Below are positions 1 through 4,519 of a DNA stretch of 8,929 nt, in pieces (position 1 is the first letter of the stretch; every line of letters starts with the position of its first letter). A program made the position numbers and the translations under genes. The DNA is from an uncultured Oscillospiraceae bacterium (GTDB lineage Bacteria > Bacillota > Clostridia > Oscillospirales > Oscillospiraceae). The stretch covers positions 1 to 8,929 of the forward strand of contig CAKSWM010000045.1 in the NCBI GenBank assembly GCA_934511545.1, read 5' to 3'. The notes below the pieces were generated by a model that had not been told where the DNA came from, searched no databases, and saw only the letters and a list, made by a program, of their open reading frames with translations.

Positions 1-911
1 CCGCTGTATTTATCGAGGGGAACGGCGACCGGGATCTCGAGTATGCGGTCGTTGTTTATATCGGCGGCATACACGGCGTATTCCCGCACGGTCGTGCTCG
101 CGCCCGACTGTTCGTCGGCGGTTATGTTGCGGATCCCGGAGTCGGAGGCGATGAATATGTCGGTCATGATGCTGTTTTCGCCGTATCCGCCCTCGGCAAA
201 GAGGGCCGTGACCCCGTCCGAGAGCTGGCCCGTGCGCAGCCTGTCAACATCGGTGACACCGCTGGAGAGTTTGGCGCTGGACTGCACCATTCCGCCGGGG
301 CCGAGCGAATACATGTCAACGGAGCAGCCCTCCGCGCCGCCGGTGTGGAGCACGAGCAGTTCGTAAAGACCGTTGCCGTCCATGTCCGCAAGGCGGAACG
401 CCGTTCCGCTCGAGGAGAGCAGGACGGAGCCGGAGAAATTGGACAGGGAATAGACGTTCAGCCGCCCGTCCCCGCCGTTCGGGGTCTGCCATGAGACGAT
501 GAGCTCAAGCCAGCCGTCGCCGTTCATGTCGGCGTATTCCACGCTGCTTATGGCGCCGCTCTCGCCGTAAATGGTCTGGGCAAGACGGTATTCGCCGTCG
601 GAGTATTCATAGATGCAGATCTTGGCGCGCCCGCCGGGGTCGCGGAGATAGGCGACGGCCTCCGCCGTTCCGTTACCGCTCAGATCGACGGTGTGTACGA
701 TCTGGGTATAGCTTCCAGAGACCGGCGCGGAGTATTCGCAGCCAGCGGCGATCTCGTCGTCGATCAGCTTCTGGAGTATTACGTATTCCTCGGAGGGCCG
801 GGGCAGAGCATAGAGCTCTTCGGGAGAGGAAAGCGCACAGCCGCCGGGAAACAGCACGGCCGCGGCCGTGAGAAGCAGCGCGGCCAGTCTGCGCGCGCGG
901 GTCATGAACAC
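1..911 (-). CDS. Secreted lipoprotein with FG-GAP/VCBS-like repeats (partial, C-terminus outside window)
   Basis: I read 303 uninterrupted codons on the minus strand that run off the left edge. The chosen start is GTG at 909-911, because AGGAGG (minus strand, 924-919) lies 7 nt upstream; an in-frame ATG two codons later (905) would be 13 nt away. Residues 4-24 form a signal peptide (RARR, then a Leu/Ala-rich stretch) ending in FPGGC, so Cys25 is the probable lipidated residue; the -3 position is Pro, so the lipobox is imperfect. The mature part carries four short acidic motifs, DLSGNGTAE (76-84), DMNGDGWLE (128-136), DMDGNGLYE (176-184) and DINNDRILE (284-292). They resemble the calcium-binding loops of FG-GAP/VCBS beta-propeller blades. 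The likely location is the outer face of the membrane; the role is unknown. Proteins of this kind are common orphan lipoproteins in Clostridia. It is divergent from the PPTase gene. Confidence 0.82.
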   Translation of the reverse strand, partial: MFMTRARRLAALLLTAAAVLFPGGCALSSPEELYALPRPSEEYVILQKLIDDEIAAGCEYSAPVSGSYTQIVHTVDLSGNGTAEAVAYLRDPGGRAKICIYEYSDGEYRLAQTIYGESGAISSVEYADMNGDGWLELIVSWQTPNGGDGRLNVYSLSNFSGSVLLSSSGTAFRLADMDGNGLYELLVLHTGGAEGCSVDMYSLGPGGMVQSSAKLSSGVTDVDRLRTGQLSDGVTALFAEGGYGENSIMTDIFIASDSGIRNITADEQSGASTTVREYAVYAADINNDRILEIPVAVPLDKYS

Positions 912-938
912 AGCTCCGCCTCCTTTTCAGTAAAGACT

Positions 939-967
939 ATTTAACTCAATTATCATACCACAATCAA
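939..967 (-). promoter_or_regulatory. Possible sigma-A-type promoter for the FG-GAP lipoprotein
   Basis: On the minus strand TTGATT (967-962) is separated by 17 nt from TTAAAT (944-939). Each hexamer matches four of six consensus bases. It sits about 28 nt upstream of the GTG start and its ribosome binding site. The surrounding 930-1010 stretch is AT-rich compared with the genes on either side. This is a pattern match only. Confidence 0.35.
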
Positions 968-1063
968 GGCGAAAATGGTATACTTTTTGTTACTTTTTCT
1001 TTTGGCAAAAGCGTGTTATGATGAAGGCGAAAAGCAGTGCTGAAACGGAGGTGCGGCGGAGCG

Positions 1064-1597
1064 ATGACGCTGTGGTACTGCAAAACGGAATATGCCCTGC
1101 GCGATGCGTCGAAGGCTGTTCGCCGGCTGCTGGGCGAAGCTTTTCTGCGTGAATACGGGGAGCCCGCGCCCCCCATCGCAAAAACGCCGGAGGGCAAGCC
1201 GTATTTCCCGTCGCGGCAGGATATATGTTTTTCAATGAGCCACAGCGGCGAGCATCTGCTCTGCGTTCTGGGAGAGGCCCCCGCCGGGTGCGACATTCAG
1301 CAGCGGCGGGCACTGCGCCCCGGAACGGAGGAAAGGCTCATGGATGAGCGGGAGCGGGAGGATTTCGATTTTTTCGAGCTGTGGTGCCTGCGGGAGAGCT
1401 TTCTGAAGATGAACGGAAGCGGTTCCCTGCGGTCGGCGCGGTTCCGCCGCGAGGGCGGGCATATCATAGCCCCTTCGCCGGATGCCGTGTGCCGGCTCTA
1501 TGACGGGATAGAGGGCTGCGCCTGTGCCGTGTGCACGCTGGGGGCGGAAGCTCCGCCCGCTCCGGTAAAGATAGAATTCTTCGCAGCTGACGCTTGA
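1064..1597 (+). CDS. Sfp-type 4'-phosphopantetheinyl transferase superfamily protein
   Basis: A 177-residue protein with the motif order of Sfp/AcpT-type PPTases, which move 4'-phosphopantetheine from CoA onto a serine of acyl or peptidyl carrier proteins in the cytoplasm. Visible motifs are GKPYF (44-48), FSMSHSG (56-62), GCDIQ (75-79, Asp77 a predicted magnesium ligand) and WCLRESFLK (107-115, Glu111 and Lys115). Two differences from the common pattern stand out: the usual Glu of G-x-D-x-E is Gln79, and the K of W-x-x-K-E is Arg110. At 177 aa it is shorter than Sfp itself (about 224 aa). I prefer the ATG at 1064, where family similarity begins; GGAGG at 1047-1051 is 12 nt away. A GTG at 1037 would add nine residues and cannot be excluded. 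No polyketide, peptide synthetase or carrier-protein gene is next to it, so its substrate is unknown; it may be the general PPTase or serve a distant cluster. The next unit, a tRNA, has its own promoter overlapping this stop codon. Confidence 0.85.
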   Translation: MTLWYCKTEYALRDASKAVRRLLGEAFLREYGEPAPPIAKTPEGKPYFPSRQDICFSMSHSGEHLLCVLGEAPAGCDIQQRRALRPGTEERLMDEREREDFDFFELWCLRESFLKMNGSGSLRSARFRREGGHIIAPSPDAVCRLYDGIEGCACAVCTLGAEAPPAPVKIEFFAADA

Positions 1598-1625
1598 TTT
1601 TGCACGCGGGTTGTAGTATTATAAT
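1594..1625 (+). promoter_or_regulatory. Promoter of the tRNA-Leu unit
   Basis: TTGATT at 1594-1599 overlaps the TGA stop of the PPTase gene. It is followed after 17 nt by TATTAT (1617-1622), which itself overlaps a perfect TATAAT at 1620-1625. Transcription would start around 1629-1632, just before the tRNA 5' end at 1634. With TATAAT as the -10 the spacer would be 20 nt, so the exact -10 is uncertain. Confidence 0.6.
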
Positions 1626-1633
1626 AAGGCTTT

Positions 1634-1719
1634 GCCGGTGTGATGGAATGGTAGACGTGACGGACTCAAAATCCGTTGGTGGCGACACCGTGTGGGTTCG
1701 AGTCCCACCACCGGCACCA
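1634..1719 (+). tRNA. tRNA-Leu (anticodon CAA)
   Basis: All class II tRNA parts are readable. The acceptor stem GCCGGTG (1634-1640) pairs perfectly with CACCGGC (1709-1715), followed by discriminator A1716, typical for leucine, and an encoded CCA (1717-1719). The anticodon stem ACGGA (1660-1664)/TCCGT (1672-1676) holds loop CTCAAAA, giving anticodon CAA at 1667-1669, which reads UUG. A long variable arm GGTG-GCGA-CACC lies at 1678-1689. The T arm GTGGG/CCCAC (1692-1696/1704-1708) has loop TTCGAGT. The long variable arm, anticodon and A73 agree on leucine. I see no second copy of the tRNA 3' end in the window, so nothing shows use as an integration site here. Confidence 0.97.
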
Positions 1720-1723
1720 CCGT

Positions 1724-1755
1724 CATCGGCGCTGTCTCATGGGGCGGCGCCGATG
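1724..1755 (+). other. Hairpin between tRNA-Leu and the 65-codon ORF
   Basis: CATCGGCGC (1724-1732) and GCGCCGATG (1747-1755) form a perfect 9-bp stem with a 14-nt loop. It begins five bases after the tRNA CCA end. There is no T-run after it (TTCGAAAATTT follows), so it is a poor Rho-independent terminator. It may be a processing signal or partial attenuator between tRNA and downstream ORF. Confidence 0.5.
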
Positions 1756-1783
1756 TTCGAAAATTTGGCCGGGAGGGATCTGT

Positions 1784-1981
1784 ATGCCGGATTATAAGGC
1801 TATGTATTATCATTTGGCCGGGCGCATGGCGACTGCGCTCGATGCGCTGGAAGCCACCACCAACGCGCTGGCCGAGATCACCGAAAAGCTGAAGCTGGCG
1901 CAGCAGACTACCGAGGAAATGTTTATTTCTGCCGCCGATGATGACGAGGACTCCCCGGATAACGGACCGGCTTCGGAGTAA
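1784..1981 (+). CDS. Small acidic coiled-coil-like protein of unknown function (65 aa)
   Basis: The frame is open further upstream, into the tRNA, but the real start is ATG 1784. GGGAGGG (1771-1777) lies 6 nt before it, and translation inside a tRNA is not credible. The protein starts MPDYKAMYYHLAGRMATALD, continues with an Ala/Leu/Glu-rich helix to about residue 46 that looks amphipathic, and ends in a very acidic tail (ADDDEDSPDN, 51-60). From memory, short proteins with a DYK-x-MY N-terminus and an EEMF/EEMY C-terminal piece are common in Clostridia and in phage or element DNA, without known function. No separate promoter is visible between tRNA and ORF, and a strong terminator follows, so it probably shares the tRNA transcript. 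Confidence 0.72.
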   Translation: MPDYKAMYYHLAGRMATALDALEATTNALAEITEKLKLAQQTTEEMFISAADDDEDSPDNGPASE

Positions 1982-2012
1982 GCTCAGCGGATGTAAATTT
2001 CATAAACGGTAT

Positions 2013-2050
2013 ACCGGAGCAGGCGATATAAAGCCTGCTCCGGTTTTTTT
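2013..2050 (+). terminator. Rho-independent terminator after the 65-codon ORF
   Basis: CCGGAGCAGGC (2014-2024) and GCCTGCTCCGG (2033-2043) make an 11-bp perfect stem, 12 bp if A2013-T2044 pairs. The loop is GATATAAA and seven T follow (2044-2050). It closes the tRNA-Leu/small ORF unit. Confidence 0.93.
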
Positions 2051-2154
2051 GCAGCTAGACTTTTCCGCTGCTTTTTAATGGTGTCGGGCCCTGTAGCTGT
2101 CTGGAAATGAGCGCCGCAGAGCCTTTTATAACTCAACGCAAAAGTATAAAGGGT

Positions 2155-2184
2155 AAAAAAATAGGAAGCCCGCAGGCTTCCTAT
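2155..2184 (-). terminator. Rho-independent terminator of the XRE regulator gene
   Basis: On the minus strand ATAGGAAGCC (2184-2175), loop TGCG and GGCTTCCTAT (2170-2161) form a 10-bp stem, followed by a T-run (seven A on the plus strand, 2155-2161). The stem begins inside the TAA stop codon of the regulator gene. Between this and the previous terminator (2051-2154) I see no gene. Confidence 0.88.
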
Positions 2185-2498
2185 TATTCATTATCGTGAC
2201 TCATTGCTTTAAGCATCTGGATGGCGGCGGATTTCTGACTCGGCGTCAGGCAGACCCAACAATCGAACAGCTCCTTCATATCGGGGGTCAGCTCGACCAT
2301 ATCGGTGTCAGCAAAGAACTGCGACATAGTGATGCCAAATCCTTTGCATATCGTTTCAAGGGTCGCAACGGAGGGGACTGTATTTCTTCTGAAGATATTA
2401 CCGATAGTGGACTGTGCCAAACCGCACTCTTTTGAAAGTCTGTACTCTGTCCATCCGCGTTCTCGTAATAACTGCTGGAGACGAGCGTGCGTATCCAT
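2184..2498 (-). CDS. XRE (Cro/CI)-family helix-turn-helix transcriptional regulator
   Basis: A 104-residue protein with an N-terminal Cro/CI-type DNA-binding domain. RLQQLLRERGWTEYRLSKECG is followed by the recognition-helix segment LAQSTIGNIFRRNTVPS and then LETICKGFGITMSQFF, residues about 6-62. The remaining 40 residues, including ELTPDMKELFDCW and LTPSQKSAAIQMLK, are a short helical tail of the kind seen in many small Clostridia regulators; no ligand-binding or peptidase domain is present. The ATG start has AAAGGTGG seven bases upstream (2513-2506). It is divergent from the SLOG-domain gene across 128 nt, so it most likely binds that shared intergenic region and controls itself, its neighbour, or both. 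I could not identify a convincing operator palindrome there. Confidence 0.88.
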   Translation of the reverse strand: MDTHARLQQLLRERGWTEYRLSKECGLAQSTIGNIFRRNTVPSVATLETICKGFGITMSQFFADTDMVELTPDMKELFDCWVCLTPSQKSAAIQMLKAMSHDNE

Positions 2499-2559
2499 GG
2501 CATCACCACCTTTCTTGTATCTATTTTACTTCTAAGGTGAGTGATAAAATACATACGAG

Positions 2560-2588
2560 TTGAAGCGTGAATAGGTATATATTATGAT
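2560..2588 (+). promoter_or_regulatory. Promoter for the SLOG-domain gene
   Basis: TTGAAG (2560-2565), a 17-nt spacer and TATGAT (2583-2588) lie 38 nt upstream of the ATG at 2627. Spacing is ideal and each hexamer matches consensus in at least four positions. It lies in the intergenic region shared with the divergent XRE gene, where that repressor would be expected to act. Confidence 0.6.
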
Positions 2589-2626
2589 GTAATGTTAGTA
2601 AACCAGGATTCACAGAGGGAACTTGT

Positions 2627-3115
2627 ATGACCGAAATAGAAAAGCGGGCACACCGAGCATGCTTTACTGGGCACCGTCCAGAGAAGCTGACTCGTTCGGG
2701 TAGCGCTATTAAGAGAGATCTGGAAAAAGAAATCTGTCGGGCTGTTTCTGACGGATTGAATGTCTTTATTTCGGGAATGGCACGGGGGGTTGACATCTGG
2801 GCGGCACAGATTGTGTTGAAACTTCGGGATGCGGGTATAAATGTTCGTTTGATATGCGCCTGTCCCTATGATGGTTTTGAAAGAGGGTGGAGTCAGGTGT
2901 GGCAGCGGCAGTATAAAGAGATATTGTATGCATCAGACTATGTAAAATATGTTTGTGAGGGGTATAGCCGCTTGTGCTTTCAATTTAGAAACGGGTGGAT
3001 GGTCAACCATGCCGCCAAGGTTATTGCGGTATTCAATGGCGACAAAAGCGGAACTAAAAATACAATAGACTATGCGATAAAGACCGGTGTTTCAGTTGTC
3101 CGTATTGATGGGTAA
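2627..3115 (+). CDS. YpsA/DUF1273-like SLOG-fold protein
   Basis: A 162-residue cytosolic protein with YpsA-family landmarks of the SLOG (SMF/DprA-LOG) Rossmann-like superfamily. CFTGHRPEKL (12-21) follows the first strand, FISGMARGVDIWAA (47-60) is the second glycine-rich loop, ICACPYDGFERGW (76-88) follows the next strand, and NGDKSGTKNTIDYA (137-150) is the C-terminal phosphate-loop-like motif before the last strand VSVVRID. SLOG proteins are proposed to bind or process nucleotide-derived ligands. B. subtilis YpsA has been linked to cell division and stress; members also occur in conjugative elements. The exact activity is unknown. The ATG has GAGGG (2615-2619) seven bases upstream. Base composition is visibly lower in GC than the bactofilin and pur genes, and the divergent XRE gene suggests a small accessory module. 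Confidence 0.85.
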   Translation: MTEIEKRAHRACFTGHRPEKLTRSGSAIKRDLEKEICRAVSDGLNVFISGMARGVDIWAAQIVLKLRDAGINVRLICACPYDGFERGWSQVWQRQYKEILYASDYVKYVCEGYSRLCFQFRNGWMVNHAAKVIAVFNGDKSGTKNTIDYAIKTGVSVVRIDG

Positions 3116-3171
3116 GTGCATACACGTTGCGCCTTTTAATAAAAAGTACATCAGAGATTTAAATTATATGC

Positions 3172-3200
3172 TTGACAACGTAACAGTGTTATGTTACTCT
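3172..3200 (+). promoter_or_regulatory. Promoter of the yhbD-bactofilin operon
   Basis: A perfect TTGACA (3172-3177) is separated by 17 nt from TACTCT (3195-3200), a weak -10 that keeps the key first, second and last bases. The spacer is filled by the inverted repeat described separately. A strong -35 with a weak -10 fits an activated or repressed promoter. Confidence 0.6.
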
Positions 3201-3219
3201 ATGCCCGTAACAATGTTAC
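3180..3219 (+). promoter_or_regulatory. Probable operator: paired GTAACA/TGTTAC palindromes
   Basis: Box 1 is GTAACAGTGTTATGTTAC (3180-3197), with GTAACA and TGTTAC arms. Its first 13 bases, GTAACAGTGTTAT, also match box 2. Box 2 is the perfect GTAACAATGTTAC (3207-3219). The copies start 27 bp apart. Box 1 fills the promoter spacer and box 2 lies over the expected transcription start, 18 nt before the TTG start codon. Autoregulation by the YhbD-like protein encoded downstream is the simplest reading. Confidence 0.65.
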
Positions 3220-3237
3220 ACGAAAGGGGGCGGGTAT

Positions 3238-3627
3238 TTGAGCGAACTGATCTCAAAAAAGGAGCTGCTGGAGAAATACGGCATCTCATACGGCGCACTT
3301 TACCGCTGGAAACGCAAGGGGCTTATCCCCGAATCGTGGTTCATTCGCAAATCGACATACACCGGGCAGGAGACCTTCTTTGACCGGGAAACGATCTGCA
3401 CGCGTATCGACGAGATAATGCGTCTCCGGGACAGTGTGCCGCTCGACGAGATGGCGGATATACTGGAACCACGGCAGCGCGAACGCACGCTCACAATTGT
3501 CCTGGGCGGAAACGCAATGCGCTTAACCGGCGCTGACAGGATCGAGAAAGCAACAGTAACACAGCCCGACGGCAGCGAGACCGACATAACGCGTCAGCTG
3601 CTGCGGCTGATCGATGGAAAGGATTGA
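3238..3627 (+). CDS. yhbD: YhbD family (DUF4004) MerR-like HTH regulator
   Basis: A 129-residue protein that opens [28 protein letters not shown], a MerR-like winged-helix N-terminus (about residues 4-31), followed by [15 protein letters not shown] (34-48), the signature stretch of the YhbD family as I remember it. The rest, with a helical LDEMADIL segment and a polar C-terminus, looks shorter than in the Bacillus protein. The TTG start is supported by AAAGGGGG seven bases upstream and by family similarity beginning at residue 1. The next gene begins 4 nt after the stop and encodes a bactofilin, mirroring B. subtilis, where yhbD lies beside the bactofilin genes yhbE and yhbF. It probably regulates its own operon through the upstream palindromes. 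DNA binding is inferred from the HTH, not shown. Confidence 0.85.
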   Translation: MSELISKKELLEKYGISYGALYRWKRKGLIPESWFIRKSTYTGQETFFDRETICTRIDEIMRLRDSVPLDEMADILEPRQRERTLTIVLGGNAMRLTGADRIEKATVTQPDGSETDITRQLLRLIDGKD

Positions 3628-3631
3628 AACT

Positions 3632-4348
3632 ATGAAGAATATGAGAATTTCCGGCTCCAGCACAATGGCCGGGGGAGATTATGACAGCCTGCTCATTTCC
3701 GGTTCGGGAACGGTAGACGGCGATGTAAGGTGCGCGGAATTTTCGGCTTCCGGCTCGGCGCGCGTCAAAGGCTCGCTTACGGCGGAGACGTCCCTGCGCT
3801 GTTCCGGCTCCGCGCATATCGACGGAGACGCTGCGGCGGAGGTGTTCAGGTGCTCCGGCGCGGCGCACGTCGGCGGCGATATAAATGCTGGGGAGATGCA
3901 CTGCTCCGGCGCCGTGAAGGCGGAAGGAAACATAAACGCAAAGCGGATATCCGCCTCGGGATCCATAAATGCCGGCGGCGATGCCGGTGCGGACGAGCTG
4001 CATGTGACCGGCTGCATCAGGGCGGGCGGCCTGATAAGCGGCGATAAGGTGGAGATAAGGCTCAGCGGCGGGGGAAGCTCTGCCCGGAGCGTCGGCGGCG
4101 GAGAGATAACGATCGCACCGTCAACCAACGGCGGACTGCTGTCAAAGCTCATCGGCGGCAGGAGCGCCGGGCGCTTTTCGTGCGAAACGATAGAGGGCGA
4201 CAGGCTGGAGCTGGAAAACGTCACGGCGGACACCGTCCGCGGCGCGGAGGTGCACATCGGGGGCGGATGCAGAATAAAGCGCGTTGAATACTCCGGGGAG
4301 ATATTCTGCGATGATGCCGCCGCCGTCGACGAGACCGTGAAGATATAG
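3632..4348 (+). CDS. Bactofilin-type polymer-forming cytoskeletal protein
   Basis: A 238-residue protein built from short glycine/serine-rich repeats typical of a bactofilin right-handed beta-helix. I count about seven turns between residues 22 and 125 (pattern x-SG-x5-GD), almost all exactly 17 residues long. A segment with IRLSGGG and ITIAPS follows, then further strands to the end (FSCETIEGDRLELENV, VHIGGGCRIKRVEYSG). Bactofilins polymerise without nucleotide and scaffold cell-shape, envelope or flagellar functions; the B. subtilis relatives BacE and BacF act in flagellar assembly. There is no membrane segment. ATG 3632 is preferred because AAAGGA is 8 nt upstream and MKNMRISGS resembles family starts; ATG 3614 would add six residues and overlap yhbD. 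Cys57, Cys74 and Cys91 fall on the same repeat position. The gene is cotranscribed with yhbD. Confidence 0.88.
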   Translation: MKNMRISGSSTMAGGDYDSLLISGSGTVDGDVRCAEFSASGSARVKGSLTAETSLRCSGSAHIDGDAAAEVFRCSGAAHVGGDINAGEMHCSGAVKAEGNINAKRISASGSINAGGDAGADELHVTGCIRAGGLISGDKVEIRLSGGGSSARSVGGGEITIAPSTNGGLLSKLIGGRSAGRFSCETIEGDRLELENVTADTVRGAEVHIGGGCRIKRVEYSGEIFCDDAAAVDETVKI

Positions 4349-4368
4349 GATGTGTTTTTGATAATTCA

Positions 4369-4398
4369 TTGACAAAAAACAGAATCAAGGGTTATAAT
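4369..4398 (+). promoter_or_regulatory. Consensus promoter for the lipoprotein/protease unit
   Basis: TTGACA (4369-4374) and TATAAT (4393-4398) are both perfect, with an 18-nt spacer. It lies 20 nt after the bactofilin stop, with no terminator visible between. Transcription should start near 4405, giving a leader of about 108 nt before the lipoprotein ATG. Confidence 0.87.
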
Positions 4399-4404
4399 AT
4401 ACAA

Positions 4405-4512
4405 AAAAGAAGACTGCAAACTCGATAAACGCTGGCGAAACCCACAAATATTTGTTTCAAACAGTATTGGGGAGGTGGCTCCGATGGGCAGGAAAACACA
4501 TTGGAAACGTAT
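4405..4512 (+). other. 5' leader with possible RNA structure
   Basis: The leader holds CTGC (4413-4416), which can pair with GCAG (4488-4491) to close a larger domain. Inside are TGG-CGAAAC-CCA, a small hairpin candidate, and ACAAATATTTGT (4444-4455), a perfect palindrome. GGGGAGGTGG and GGCTCC follow near the 3' end. Formation of the closing stem could affect access to the ribosome binding site at 4469-4478. I could not fit it to a riboswitch family I know. Confidence 0.35.
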
Positions 4513-4519
4513 ATGGTAA
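4484..4519 (+). CDS. 11-codon leader ORF (MGRKTHWKRIW)
   Basis: The strongest ribosome binding site in this region, GGAGGTG at 4471-4477, is 6 nt before ATG 4484. That ATG opens an ORF of only 11 codons with a basic product. It ends at TAA 4517-4519 and overlaps the lipoprotein ATG at 4513, as in ATGGTAA. This geometry suits termination-reinitiation coupling. The alternative is that a one-base indel has split an original N-terminus with a basic n-region from the lipoprotein body. Confidence 0.45.
   Translation: MGRKTHWKRIW

Noticed and set aside
693..944. Plus-strand open frame of 83 codons over the FG-GAP lipoprotein start
   Set aside because: Antisense to a gene with signal peptide, repeats and ribosome binding site; the translation is unremarkable.
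1634..1719. tRNA-Leu as an attachment site of an integrated element
   Set aside because: No duplicated tRNA 3' end and no integrase gene are present in the window.
1676..1783. N-terminal extension of the 65-codon ORF into the tRNA
   Set aside because: The frame happens to be open, but it would use tRNA sequence as codons; ATG 1784 has a proper ribosome binding site.
3087..3383. Plus-strand open frame overlapping the SLOG gene end and yhbD start
   Set aside because: It crosses the yhbD promoter and operator and overlaps two well-supported genes in another frame.
3644..4075. CRISPR-like periodic repeats at DNA level
   Set aside because: The roughly 51-bp periodicity is the 17-residue bactofilin repeat; copies are diverged and coding, with no fixed repeat/spacer pattern.
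3679..4257. Minus-strand open frame of 192 codons over the bactofilin gene
   Set aside because: Pro/Ser-rich shadow caused by the repetitive high-GC coding sequence; the plus-strand bactofilin repeats explain the region.
4405..4512. c-di-GMP-I (GEMM) riboswitch
   Set aside because: GCAAAC near the 5' side and GGAGGTGGCTCC near the 3' side recall GEMM elements, but the P2 stem after GCAAAC cannot be formed and GACGCAAAG is missing.
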